Assembly: GCF_000022325.1 (NCBI RefSeq)
Contig: NC_012034.1
Span: 186,001 to 250,000, forward strand
Length of the DNA stretch: 64,000 bases
DNA from: Caldicellulosiruptor bescii DSM 6725
Lineage (GTDB): Bacteria > Bacillota > Thermoanaerobacteria > Caldicellulosiruptorales > Caldicellulosiruptoraceae
Direction of reading: 5' to 3'
A program made the translations under genes and the position numbers. The notes beneath the pieces were generated by a model. It ran no database searches. It saw only the letters and a list, made by a program, of their open reading frames with translations, and was not told the DNA's origin. Every line of letters begins with the position of its first letter. Position 1 is the stretch's first letter. This document shows positions 9,420 through 17,746 of this stretch, one piece after another.

Positions 9420-9652
9420 GAAGAAGGGGGAGAAATGTTCTATATAAGGTAAGACGAAGGGAAAATTATGCAAAAATAGTTATAATAGCTGTATTAATAG
9501 GGTGCCTTATTTTATTAGGATGGCATACGGTTGTAAAGTCAAGTAATTGGTTTAAATCAATTATTATCGAGAACATGGACTACAACTATGGAAAAGATTC
9601 AAATAGTATCCAGCCTTATGCACCTAAAAAAACACATCCTCGAGGAGAATAA
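9416..9652 (+). CDS. Small single-pass membrane protein of the glycan operon
   Basis: This 78-residue protein has a very basic N-terminus (MRRRGRNVLYKVRRRE), one transmembrane helix at about residues 21-40 and a polar 38-residue outside tail ending near PKKTHPRGE. The basic-in topology predicts the tail is extracellular. No family is recognisable. Start/stop overlap with the preceding GT2 and tight spacing to the giant membrane protein suggest a dedicated accessory subunit of one of these enzymes. Confidence 0.65.
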   Translation: MRRRGRNVLYKVRRRENYAKIVIIAVLIGCLILLGWHTVVKSSNWFKSIIIENMDYNYGKDSNSIQPYAPKKTHPRGE

Positions 9653-9696
9653 GCTAACATTTTTTAAAAGCAGAATGAACGAGGGATAAGGATAAA

Positions 9697-12600
9697 ATGA
9701 AACAAGAAGAGATATTGCAAAGACAAAGGAAGATAGCAAAGACTATTTCGTTGATTGCTGTAGTAGTTATAATCCTCATAGATACAAAAAATATTTGGTT
9801 GAATAATGGCTTTATTATTTTCAGTGATCTTGACTTTAGTGGAATTAATGATAAAAGGTATATTGAGAGAATATGGGGTGTTTTTAATCCGCATTTTTCT
9901 TCAACCAATTTTTTTAATTTATCTCGTTTGTTTTTTATATTTCCTTTTTATGCCCTAAACTTTTTGGTCTCTTCTTTTTACAATCAAGCAATGCTTAAGT
10001 TGATAATTTTGTCTTGTTTACTAATATCAGGAATAGGTATGTTTTTATTATGTGAGTATCTATTGATAAAAACCTTCAGAGGTTTTCCTGATTATGTGCA
10101 TTATTTTGGATTAATAATACCGGCTGTGTATTATGCATTAAATCCATGGGTTATATTCAGAATTCAGCATATATTTCTTTTGAGCGGGTACAGTGTATTT
10201 CCGCTTATAATAAAAGAATTTTTGAGGTTGTATGAAATAAAGATTTTTGACTTTCAAAAAGATATTGAAGAATATCAACAAAGAAGAAGAGTTCCGAAAG
10301 AGCATATTATTATAGATGAAAAAATAAATCTTAAGGACTTCTTCAAAATAGTTTTGTACTCCATGATTGGTTCTGCAGCTATTCACTATTTTTTCTTTTA
10401 TGTCATTTTCCTTACCATATTATTTATAGGCATTATGCCAAGAATATGGAAATTAAATAGGTATTCTAAAGTTGTACTTTTGTTTTATCTAAAAAAGTAC
10501 TTTTTAATGATTTTTTTGATGATAGTTGGAAATATGTATTGGTTTTTGACATATTCTATAGCACTATTATTTGTTAATATTGAACCTCAAAATGTAAATG
10601 TGGTTGATACAATTCAATTATTTTCACGAAATAGCTCTGTACAGAATGTACTCTATTTAATTTCCTATTGGCTTCCATTTTTTAACTTAGAAATGTTTTT
10701 AGACAAAATGTTTTGGGTTGCAGGAGGAGTCTTCCTGCTTATAATTGCATACATAATATTTTATCGCTTTGGGTGGCATTTTTATGTAAGACTTTTCACC
10801 CTAGTAACAAGTCTGGTAATCTTACTCTCTTTAGGAACAAACGTTGACCCCTTAGCTGATGTATATGTTAAAGTAGTAACAAACGTTCCGATAATAGGTC
10901 ATCTCTTTAGAGACCCTAACAAAATTGTAGGTGTACTGGCTTGTTTTTTAGCTATAATCCTGGGTTTTGGAGTAGACAGAATAGTATTTTTCCTGTTAAA
11001 TGCAGGCTTTGGCAGAAAATTTGCAGTAGCTTTTGTTTTAGTCATGTTGCTTTGTTTCTATTTCTATCAAAGACCAGTTAAAATTTTCTACATCGATAAT
11101 TATTACAAAGGTGTGCCAATTCCAAAAGAATATAAAGAAATAAGTAAATATTATACAAAAGATGGTAAAATATTATGGATACCTACTATGGACAACATGG
11201 TACTTTCAAATGGCATTTCGGCTTATAGATGGAATATAAACAAGGAAATGCCTGGTTCAATGAAAGCGGCTGGGGATTTTCATGTATATGCATCTTCTAA
11301 AAATACAATATTTCAACATGAAAATAATGTAGGGACAGTTTCTTATTTTTATTCTTATTTACAGCATCTATTGGATAAAGGTGGAACTGACAAAATAGGC
11401 AGGTTATTAAAACTTACAGGTTTCAATCAAGTGGCTTATCACAGAGATGTCCAAAATCAAGAAGAGAGACAAAAGTTTAATCTTTTTGTTCTGGAAAGAC
11501 AGAGAGGAATTGTTCTGAGAAAGAAATTAGGATTTATTCACCTTTACAATGTAAAGAAGAATTCTGATAACGCTAAGGTGGACATTTACAATACCAAGGG
11601 ATTAAACCATTTTGTTCAGCTCTTTGACTTTGAAAATATACTGGGATCAAAAGGATATAATATAATCTGGTCTCAGGGTAAAAGGGAGAAATTTGATCTT
11701 AACAAGGTAAATTTAGTGGTAGGCGATAATAAATTTGATATTTTTCAACAAAATATACCTGAGAAATATATAATTTCATTATTTGACAAGATAAATACAG
11801 GAAATCCATATGTAGGTTGGGCTAAGTCAATGTGCAAGGAGTCAGATTGGTTTTGGATTCACAAAGTAAACGGTTTAAATCGTCTGCCATGGGATTATGA
11901 TTATGGTAAAGGATTTATATTCACATATACACCCTATAAAGTGGAACTTCCTCCATATAAGTTAAATAAGAATGTTGGGGAGGTTATACTCAACTCCAAT
12001 GATATTGTAAAAACAGATTTTTTTGAAATTGACAAAGAGGAGACAAATTTTAAACTTGAGATTACAAAAGATGTAATGGGCAATAGCATCTTAGCAGCGG
12101 AAGTTGCTCCCAAAAAATTTATTGGTAATGTTTTCTGGAAAATTGCAAGGTCAAAACTTATGTCGATAAAACCTGGGTTTGTAAATCTTCGGGCAGTGGT
12201 TTCCGGTGTAAATGCTGGAAAAGTTCATTTTAAACTCAAATTTTTCAATCAAAACATGAATGAATTGGGAGTGGTCTATGGTAATGTTCCGGGAGAAATA
12301 GCTGAATTTAATAAAGCACTTATAACTGCTAATGCTGTTGTACCGCCTGCAACAAAGTATATGAGGGTGGAACTTTGGCTACTTGAAGATCAAAAAACAC
12401 CAGTATATTTTTGGATTCATGACATTGAGTTAAGATATTTTTCAAGCATTTCATCTAATGAACTGAGAATAAAAATTCCTTCATATATTAAAGGAGAATA
12501 CCATCTTTACGTGAGAGCTCTGGTAAATGAGAATGGTGGGAAGGTCAAGATCAATGATACCAAAATAAACTTAAAAGGTGATGAGAACCAGTTTAAATGG

Positions 12601-13920
12601 TTGTATGTTGGTAAATATACCAGAGATACTATTGTTATAAAACCAGAAGAAGGGTTTGTACTATTGAACCTTCTTTGTGCTTTACCTGATTGGTTATATA
12701 AAAAAATTCAAAACGAAGATTTGAAGAGTAAACAAGCAATAGTATTGTTTAGCAATGAATTTGCATTAAAAGAAGGTTTTAAAGTTAAAAAAATGGATGA
12801 TTACATTATTCATCCAAATTTTGTTGATAGTCTTTTAGACGTAATAAGTGATGGGATTTATACTAAAAAAATAGATATATTAAGAAGTGATCACTATAAA
12901 CTATATTTTATAGGAAACGTTACAAGTCAAGTTACAATAACATTGAAGAATAAAGACGATAAAGTTGTAAGATTTGGATATTTGAAATTTTTTAAACTAA
13001 TTAATAATAACTTTAATGGTATAAGATTTTATGTTTCTAACAAGCCTTACTCGTACTTTTTAAATATTGAAAAAGAAGAAAATCCAAAATGGCGTTCACA
13101 ATTGTATTATATTGACCTTGGTTTTTTGAAAAAAGGGCAATATACTTTAGAGATAAAGTTTGAAAATGGAATAAAATCTTTAACAGAACCTAATGATATT
13201 CATGTTTTACGTCCAGAAGAGGTTAAAGTTAATTTAAAAGTTGACGACACTCTTTATATATTAATTTCAAACATTCTTCAAGAAAATGTGACGACTCAAA
13301 AGAAAGAAAATAAAATTTTTAGCAGCAAGTATTCAGACATATATTCTGATAAAGTAAAATACTGGCTCATCTATGGAACAAAACAGGTAGAGTCAAAAAA
13401 GAATGAGTTATATTACGTGAACTTTGATATTGAAACGAAAGGTTTGGCAGAGGTTAGTGCTAAGATTTTGTTTATGGATAAGAATAAAGTACTTTACAAT
13501 AGCCAATATATTGACATATTTAACAATAAAGGACAAAGTATATTTTCAGCTAAAAAAAATGGCTTTATCCAAATAGTATTTTTTGTGCGTAGTAACGGTA
13601 AAGAAGATGGTGTGTTTGAATTAAAGCAAATTAGATTACTAGAGATAAGTAAAATGAACAAATTTTCATCAATAGTAATTTTACCAAGTAGTATACAAAA
13701 AGGTAGTAAATTGAATATACTGAATGAAACCTATAATCCTCTATGGGAAAACAATGGTGAAAAAGCGAAACAAGTAAACATTTTCTTAAATGGTTTTTAC
13801 ACTCAAAGCAACAAATATGTATTTGGTAAAAAAATATGGATAGCTTATATATTTGGTTTACTAATATCAATTTTATATATTACAGTAAATTTGTGGTTGC
13901 TATTAAGAAGAAAAAAATAA
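9697..13920 (+). CDS. Giant GT-C-like membrane glycosyltransferase with extracellular beta-rich region
   Basis: The 1407-residue protein has an N-terminal block of about 11-12 helices (residues 15-465), a long soluble region (about 466-1370) and a final C-terminal helix (about 1373-1395). The first outside loop carries SDLDFS, fitting the acidic motif of GT-C enzymes. VPIIGHLFRDPNKIV near residues 400-415 matches the FRDPNK motif seen in large AftD/DUF3367-like and YfhO-like membrane transferases. These use lipid-phosphate sugars outside the cell. The soluble part looks beta-rich, perhaps several carbohydrate-binding-like sandwiches (FFEIDKEETNFKLEITKDV; then KPGFVNLRAVVSGVNAGKV). Family placement is moderate; acceptor unknown. 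It is last in the operon. Confidence 0.75.
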   Translation: MKQEEILQRQRKIAKTISLIAVVVIILIDTKNIWLNNGFIIFSDLDFSGINDKRYIERIWGVFNPHFSSTNFFNLSRLFFIFPFYALNFLVSSFYNQAMLKLIILSCLLISGIGMFLLCEYLLIKTFRGFPDYVHYFGLIIPAVYYALNPWVIFRIQHIFLLSGYSVFPLIIKEFLRLYEIKIFDFQKDIEEYQQRRRVPKEHIIIDEKINLKDFFKIVLYSMIGSAAIHYFFFYVIFLTILFIGIMPRIWKLNRYSKVVLLFYLKKYFLMIFLMIVGNMYWFLTYSIALLFVNIEPQNVNVVDTIQLFSRNSSVQNVLYLISYWLPFFNLEMFLDKMFWVAGGVFLLIIAYIIFYRFGWHFYVRLFTLVTSLVILLSLGTNVDPLADVYVKVVTNVPIIGHLFRDPNKIVGVLACFLAIILGFGVDRIVFFLLNAGFGRKFAVAFVLVMLLCFYFYQRPVKIFYIDNYYKGVPIPKEYKEISKYYTKDGKILWIPTMDNMVLSNGISAYRWNINKEMPGSMKAAGDFHVYASSKNTIFQHENNVGTVSYFYSYLQHLLDKGGTDKIGRLLKLTGFNQVAYHRDVQNQEERQKFNLFVLERQRGIVLRKKLGFIHLYNVKKNSDNAKVDIYNTKGLNHFVQLFDFENILGSKGYNIIWSQGKREKFDLNKVNLVVGDNKFDIFQQNIPEKYIISLFDKINTGNPYVGWAKSMCKESDWFWIHKVNGLNRLPWDYDYGKGFIFTYTPYKVELPPYKLNKNVGEVILNSNDIVKTDFFEIDKEETNFKLEITKDVMGNSILAAEVAPKKFIGNVFWKIARSKLMSIKPGFVNLRAVVSGVNAGKVHFKLKFFNQNMNELGVVYGNVPGEIAEFNKALITANAVVPPATKYMRVELWLLEDQKTPVYFWIHDIELRYFSSISSNELRIKIPSYIKGEYHLYVRALVNENGGKVKINDTKINLKGDENQFKWLYVGKYTRDTIVIKPEEGFVLLNLLCALPDWLYKKIQNEDLKSKQAIVLFSNEFALKEGFKVKKMDDYIIHPNFVDSLLDVISDGIYTKKIDILRSDHYKLYFIGNVTSQVTITLKNKDDKVVRFGYLKFFKLINNNFNGIRFYVSNKPYSYFLNIEKEENPKWRSQLYYIDLGFLKKGQYTLEIKFENGIKSLTEPNDIHVLRPEEVKVNLKVDDTLYILISNILQENVTTQKKENKIFSSKYSDIYSDKVKYWLIYGTKQVESKKNELYYVNFDIETKGLAEVSAKILFMDKNKVLYNSQYIDIFNNKGQSIFSAKKNGFIQIVFFVRSNGKEDGVFELKQIRLLEISKMNKFSSIVILPSSIQKGSKLNILNETYNPLWENNGEKAKQVNIFLNGFYTQSNKYVFGKKIWIAYIFGLLISILYITVNLWLLLRRKK

Positions 13921-13932
13921 AGTAGTATTTTA

Positions 13933-14265
13933 TTAAAATAGATAATGCAATAAACGTCCAATTAGAGAATTTTTTTCGAAATCCATAGGTGGAGTATGAG
14001 GGAAGATAAATATCATTCGAACTATCCAAACAAAAAGAAAAATTTTAACAATTAATTTAAGTGATTTATTTTTCCAGACATCAAAATCTTGCTTGGATTT
14101 TGTAATTTTAAAAAAGGCGTATATTAAAGGATACAAAATTACTATCACCCATAACGGATGGTAGTAAAATGCAGCTAAAAAATCTCCTTTTAACACAGCT
14201 AATAAAGCTCTTGTCATACCGCAGCTGGGGCAGGGGATTCCCCATGTATTTTTGAACAGACACAT
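13933..14265 (-). CDS. DUF2752 membrane protein
   Basis: This 110-residue protein carries the DUF2752 signature: PCPSCGMTRA near residues 11-20, then KGDFLAAFYYHPLW. Three hydrophobic segments follow. Function is unknown. No ribosome site precedes the ATG, and its start lies 2 nt after the stop of the DUF4234 gene, so it is probably translated by coupling. DUF2752 proteins are often found beside small membrane proteins such as TM2 or DUF4234. Confidence 0.85.
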   Translation of the reverse strand: MCLFKNTWGIPCPSCGMTRALLAVLKGDFLAAFYYHPLWVIVILYPLIYAFFKITKSKQDFDVWKNKSLKLIVKIFLFVWIVRMIFIFPHTPPMDFEKNSLIGRLLHYLF

Positions 14266-14267
14266 TT

Positions 14268-14672
14268 TTACTTATTGTTTTCAGAAGTATTAGTTGTTGA
14301 AATAACTGGACTATTTTTAGAACTTTCAAATTCCCAAACTTTGTTTAAACTTGATTGGAGAATCATAGAACTTATAATTCCAAGTCCAATGATGCTAAGA
14401 ATAAGGTTTATAACAGCATTATCTTCTGTAGGCAAACCAGCTTTTTGTTGGCATTCAACAGCAATTTTGCTATATTTAAAAATCCAATAAAACCAATAAA
14501 GACCACATGTAATTATACATAGTAAAAGTTCAAGACCTGGGCTTGTAGTATTCTTTTCTAAGTACCGTTGGGTTTCTTTTGAGGTTACATAAATCCAGTA
14601 TAAGTAATAGATACCCAAAGTGATTATTGAGAATATCAACACACCCACAACAGATCTTTTTTTACCTGGCAT
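14268..14672 (-). CDS. DUF4234 membrane protein
   Basis: The 134-residue protein has the DUF4234 features: SIITLGIYYLYWIYVTSKE and a second, related half, CIITCGLYWFYWIFKYSK. The two halves look like an internal duplication of a G-[IL]-Y-x-[LF]-YW helix. A third helix ends near residue 108 and a polar tail follows. Function is unknown. AAAAGGGGGAG precedes the ATG. The gene is first of a two-gene unit with DUF2752, downstream of two Spo0A-like boxes. Confidence 0.85.
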   Translation of the reverse strand: MPGKKRSVVGVLIFSIITLGIYYLYWIYVTSKETQRYLEKNTTSPGLELLLCIITCGLYWFYWIFKYSKIAVECQQKAGLPTEDNAVINLILSIIGLGIISSMILQSSLNKVWEFESSKNSPVISTTNTSENNK

Positions 14673-14714
14673 AAAACTCCCCCTTTTAATTGCAAATAAT
14701 ATTTATGTATATAA

Positions 14715-14758
14715 ATTATAATATTTTTCTTTGTCGAAAATAAGAAAAATATGTCGAA
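14715..14758 (-). promoter_or_regulatory. Promoter region of the DUF4234 gene with two 0A-like boxes
   Basis: On the minus strand TATAAT lies at 14720-14715 with a weak TTATTT -35 at 14743-14738. On the plus strand TGTCGAA occurs at 14732-14738 and again at 14752-14758, exactly 20 bp apart. TGTCGAA is the core of the Spo0A box. The boxes sit at and above the -35, a position used in Spo0A-activated promoters. Function is inferred. Confidence 0.4.
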
Positions 14759-14784
14759 CTTTAAAATTTAATTGAAAGTAAAGC

Positions 14785-14823
14785 AAAATAAAATGAGGCT
14801 GCTTTTAAAAAATTTTAGCAGCC
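14785..14823 (-). terminator. Terminator of the secreted-protein gene
   Basis: GGCTGCT (14797-14803) pairs with AGCAGCC (14817-14823); read on the minus strand the stem is followed by TCATTTTATTTTG. Confidence 0.65.
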
Positions 14824-14856
14824 CATTAAATTTTCTGAAAACTTATAAAAACAATC

Positions 14857-16029
14857 CTACATCTTCATTTCTTCCATTGGCAAGCCCAGCTTTTTAAATA
14901 TATTTTCTAAATTCTTCTGCATATTTTCAAAATCTTTATTAGTCAGCTTTGACATATCAGCACCTTTTGATATATCAATCTTGGGCACCTTTATATTTGC
15001 ATTCAAAGAATTTATAACACCTTTCATGTCAAACATAATCTTAAAATCATTGGAGTCTTTTAAGTAAAAGTATAATCTTTCACCTTTTAAGTTATTCTTA
15101 TCGTCTATCATCATTCTGTACTGAAGAGTAAAAGGTGGAATCTGTGGCTTTATTTCATCAATGGCATAAACAGCACTGTTAACAGCTTGAGTGTAGTTTT
15201 GGTTTACCTGATTTAAAATTTCACTTACATTTAAATCCTCAGCGTTTAGTCCTTCTCCTTCAGGTAACATCTGGGTCTGAAGAATTGCTTTTGAATCTTC
15301 AAGTATTAGTTTTAAAACTTGAAGTATAAACTCTTTTGTTTTAGTGTCATTGGCTGCTTTTGTTAAAATCACTTTTACAATTTCTAAGCTTGAGTTTTTG
15401 TTAAATTCAAAAATGACTTCGCTACAGCTCTGTTTTTTACCATCGCTAAAAACAACTTCCACTTTTTTATCAGAAGACTTAACAGCAGCTGCAAGTTGAG
15501 GCATCAAAACCGCAGCATAGCTTGCCACCAGTTCTTGAAGCTGTTTATTAGATCTTACATCAAACAATTTTGTATATTTTTCGACATCAATCTGAATAGG
15601 CATATTCTTATAAGTATCACTGAATTTTACATATAATGGTTTTGAGTAAATTTGTGGGAAGTTGTAAACAGCCAATTCTTTGTTGACGTAAACAGAACCA
15701 CTAAGGACTTGTTTGTTGTTGTAATACAAACTCAGTAACATATTGGATTCATAGTTATAAACATCAGCTACAACTCTTGCTTTTATATACGTTTTCTTCA
15801 AGAATTCTTCCAGTTTCTTATCCTCTGCTGTTGCATTTTTGCCTGCAGAAAGTCTTAAGTCAATTCTTATCTCTTCATCAACCGTTTTTGCGTTTTGTGC
15901 CTGCAGGTAAGCAATTCCAGCTTTGAAAAGGAGCGCAGAATTTGTCTGAGAATATGCAATAGAAGAAATTACAAAACTAAAAGCAACTACAAATGTGATG
16001 AGCAGCTTTATTGACCTTTTTAGTTTCAA
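14857..16029 (-). CDS. Secreted or lipid-free exported protein of unknown function
   Basis: I choose the TTG at 16029, which lies 8-9 nt after GAGGGGG; an ATG at 16050 would overlap that site. The 390-residue product begins with a signal peptide (KLKRSIKLLITFVVAFSFVISSIAYSQ). The mature part has alternating beta-like segments (VYVNKELAVYNFPQIYSKPLYVKF) and a long helical stretch near residues 195-260, ending in a charged region with MEEMKM. The pattern resembles outer-surface proteins that bind lipid or polymer, but I do not recognise the family. It has its own strong promoter. Confidence 0.75.
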   Translation of the reverse strand: MKLKRSIKLLITFVVAFSFVISSIAYSQTNSALLFKAGIAYLQAQNAKTVDEEIRIDLRLSAGKNATAEDKKLEEFLKKTYIKARVVADVYNYESNMLLSLYYNNKQVLSGSVYVNKELAVYNFPQIYSKPLYVKFSDTYKNMPIQIDVEKYTKLFDVRSNKQLQELVASYAAVLMPQLAAAVKSSDKKVEVVFSDGKKQSCSEVIFEFNKNSSLEIVKVILTKAANDTKTKEFILQVLKLILEDSKAILQTQMLPEGEGLNAEDLNVSEILNQVNQNYTQAVNSAVYAIDEIKPQIPPFTLQYRMMIDDKNNLKGERLYFYLKDSNDFKIMFDMKGVINSLNANIKVPKIDISKGADMSKLTNKDFENMQKNLENIFKKLGLPMEEMKM

Positions 16030-16073
16030 AAAAATTACCCCCTCGCGCATTTTTAGAAATTGAATATATGCTA

Positions 16074-16102
16074 AGTATATCCAAAAAATCTTCTACTGTC
16101 AA
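16074..16102 (-). promoter_or_regulatory. Promoter of the exported-protein gene
   Basis: On the minus strand TTGACA (16102-16097), a 17-bp spacer and TATACT (16079-16074) form a near-consensus sigma-A promoter. Confidence 0.7.
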
Positions 16103-16189
16103 TAATTATTTGAAATAACAGATTAATACGCCAAAGAAAATTACTAATCACTTGATTTTACACATTCTTTACAATTTAATCATACTTTC

Positions 16190-16217
16190 TTCACATTAAA
16201 GGGGTATTATAGATAAT
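16190..16217 (+). promoter_or_regulatory. Promoter of the SHOCT protein gene
   Basis: TTCACA (16190-16195), 16-bp spacer, GATAAT (16212-16217). An overlapping TATTAT at 16205-16210 has poor spacing. Confidence 0.45.
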
Positions 16218-16254
16218 GTAATCAAAAGTTAATTGAAAGGAGATGTGAATAACA

Positions 16255-16536
16255 ATGATGAGATATTTTTATAATCACTTTGATGGTCTTTGGGGACTTC
16301 ATATGATAGGAGGTTTTATTGTGGGTATTTTATTTTTAATAGTATTAGTGGTTATAATAATTTATGCTATTAACAAATTTAGCCAGTTGTATATGCAAAC
16401 AAAGAAAAATGGTATGCAATCTTTTTCGCCAGAAGACGAAGCGCTTAAGATTTTAAATATGCGATTTGCAAATGGTGAGATAACTGAAGAGGAGTATGAA
16501 AGAAAGAAACGATTGATTCAGAGTAAGCAACTTTAA
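16255..16536 (+). CDS. Small membrane protein with SHOCT domain
   Basis: The 93-residue protein has one transmembrane helix at about residues 20-43 and a C-terminal SHOCT motif, ALKILNMRFANGEITEEEYERKKRLIQ. SHOCT is a short helical domain found at the ends of many membrane proteins and thought to mediate oligomerisation. The ATG (16255; a second ATG follows at once) lies after AAAGGAGATG. The gene is single and ends in a terminator shared with the convergent rubrerythrin gene. Confidence 0.82.
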   Translation: MMRYFYNHFDGLWGLHMIGGFIVGILFLIVLVVIIIYAINKFSQLYMQTKKNGMQSFSPEDEALKILNMRFANGEITEEEYERKKRLIQSKQL

Positions 16537-16545
16537 AAAATTTGA

Positions 16546-16604
16546 GGCTGCCACATGCTATTTCTGAAAAATCTAACCAATGACTAGTGGCAGCCATTAA
16601 TTTT
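16546..16604. terminator. Bidirectional terminator between the SHOCT and rubrerythrin genes
   Basis: GGCTGCCAC (16546-16554) pairs perfectly with GTGGCAGCC (16587-16595). T-rich sequence follows on the plus strand; TTTAAAG lies beyond on the minus strand. Confidence 0.65.
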
Positions 16605-17141
16605 TTAATAATTCTCAGCTCTAATCTCAAAAAATGACTGTGGATGTTTGCAGGTTGGACATACCTTTGGAGCTTCTTTGCCAACATGCACATAGCCGCA
16701 GTTTCTGCACTTCCAAACAACAACATCATCTTTTACAAATACCTTGCCGTTTTCAACATTTTCAAGGAGTTTTCTGTATCTTTCTTCATGTTTTTCCTCA
16801 ACCTTCGCAACAAACTCAAAAGCAATAGCTATCTCTTCAAATCCTTCTTCTCTTGCAACCCTTGCAAACTCTTTGTACATTTCAGCCCACTCGTAATGTT
16901 CGCCTTCTGCAGCAGCTTTGAGGTTTTCTTGAGTGTTGCCAATTCCGTTTAAGAACTTGAAAAATAGCTTTGCATGTTCCTTTTCATTTTCAGCTGTCTC
17001 TTCAAAGATTGCAGCAATCTGCTCGTAGCCTTCTTTTCTTGCCTGTGATGCAAAATAAGTATACTTGTTTCTTGCCTGAGACTCGCCAGCAAACGCTGCC
17101 CACAAATTCTTTTCTGTCTGTGTTCCTTTCAAATCTTTCAT
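16605..17141 (-). CDS. rbr: Rubrerythrin
   Basis: This 178-residue protein has a four-helix ferritin-like di-iron domain ([41 protein letters not shown]) and a C-terminal rubredoxin-like domain with [10 protein letters not shown] and CPTCKHPQ. Rubrerythrin reduces hydrogen peroxide in anaerobes. I choose the ATG at 17141 ([12 protein letters not shown]), the usual family start; a TTG at 17153 would fall inside the GGGAGG ribosome site. It lies 24 bp downstream of perR in the same operon, so it should be induced by peroxide through PerR. Confidence 0.96.
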   Translation of the reverse strand: MKDLKGTQTEKNLWAAFAGESQARNKYTYFASQARKEGYEQIAAIFEETAENEKEHAKLFFKFLNGIGNTQENLKAAAEGEHYEWAEMYKEFARVAREEGFEEIAIAFEFVAKVEEKHEERYRKLLENVENGKVFVKDDVVVWKCRNCGYVHVGKEAPKVCPTCKHPQSFFEIRAENY

Positions 17142-17165
17142 TTCAAAGCTCAACCTCCCATAAAA

Positions 17166-17588
17166 TTAAGATAAACTTTTATTTTTACAATAAGGGCATA
17201 CACCCTTATAGTAGACATAAATTTCCTCAACCTCAAAGTTTTTGTCTAAATAAGATTGAATAGGCTCTTTTTCAACTAAAAAGTCGTAAATCTTGCCACA
17301 CACCTTACACTGAAAATGACCGTGAACAGAGGTGTCAGCGTCAAACCTTGCTATATTTTCTTCGATTGTCAACATCTGAACAAGTCCTTTTTCAACAAAA
17401 AGACTTAAAGTATTGTATACTGATGTTTTAGAAAGTGTTGGAATCTCTTTTGAAAGATTTAAATATACCTCTTCAGCTGTGGGATGTGTTCTGTGTTTTT
17501 TCAAATACTCATAAACTTTAATCCTAATCAGTGATGGTTTTATACCTCTTTTTTCAAGATCCTCTTTTAAAAGATTTATATCATTAAT
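17166..17588 (-). CDS. perR: Fur-family peroxide/metal regulator (PerR-like) with probable ATT start
   Basis: The protein has a winged-helix DNA-binding domain (THPTAEEVYLNLSKEIPTLSKTSVYNTLSLFVEKG) and a metal-binding dimer domain with HGHFQCKVCGK and a second CPYC pair. That is the Fur/PerR layout. The first in-frame usual start is TTG at 17504, but it would remove helix 1. The frame is open upstream and encodes NLLKEDLEKRGIKPSLIRIK, typical Fur N-terminal sequence. Between an in-frame TAG at 17603-17601 and 17504 there is no ATG, GTG or TTG. An ATT at 17588, 8 nt after AGGGGG, is the best start (about 140 residues). The PerR identity rests on the rubrerythrin partner and the PerR box. Confidence 0.85.
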   Translation of the reverse strand: MNDINLLKEDLEKRGIKPSLIRIKVYEYLKKHRTHPTAEEVYLNLSKEIPTLSKTSVYNTLSLFVEKGLVQMLTIEENIARFDADTSVHGHFQCKVCGKIYDFLVEKEPIQSYLDKNFEVEEIYVYYKGVCPYCKNKSLS

Positions 17589-17636
17589 CTTAGCCGCCCC
17601 CTATAAAATTGATTTAAAATTAAACTGATTACAATT

Positions 17637-17667
17637 TTATTATAATTACAACTTTTGATTTTGTCAA
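17637..17667 (-). promoter_or_regulatory. perR-rbr promoter with overlapping PerR box
   Basis: On the minus strand TTGACA (17667-17662), a 17-bp spacer and TATAAT (17644-17639) form a consensus promoter. TTGTAATTATAATAA (17651-17637) covers the -10 and matches the PerR box TTATAATNATTATAA at 12 of 14 fixed positions. This predicts autorepression and peroxide induction. Confidence 0.7.
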
Positions 17668-17696
17668 TAGGATTTTAAAAATCGATTTAGTTTATT

Positions 17697-17740
17697 AAAA
17701 ACAAAAGGGCCGTATTTGTCTCACATTTACAGCCCTTTTT
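17697..17740 (-). terminator. Terminator of the alpha-glucosidase gene
   Basis: AAAAGGGC (17703-17710) pairs with GCCCTTTT (17732-17739). On the minus strand the stem runs into TTTTGTTTTT. Confidence 0.75.
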
Positions 17741-17746
17741 AGTTTC

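Noticed and set aside
16644-16952. Plus-strand frame opposite the rubrerythrin gene
   Set aside because: The minus strand encodes a full rubrerythrin; this frame is an antisense shadow of it.
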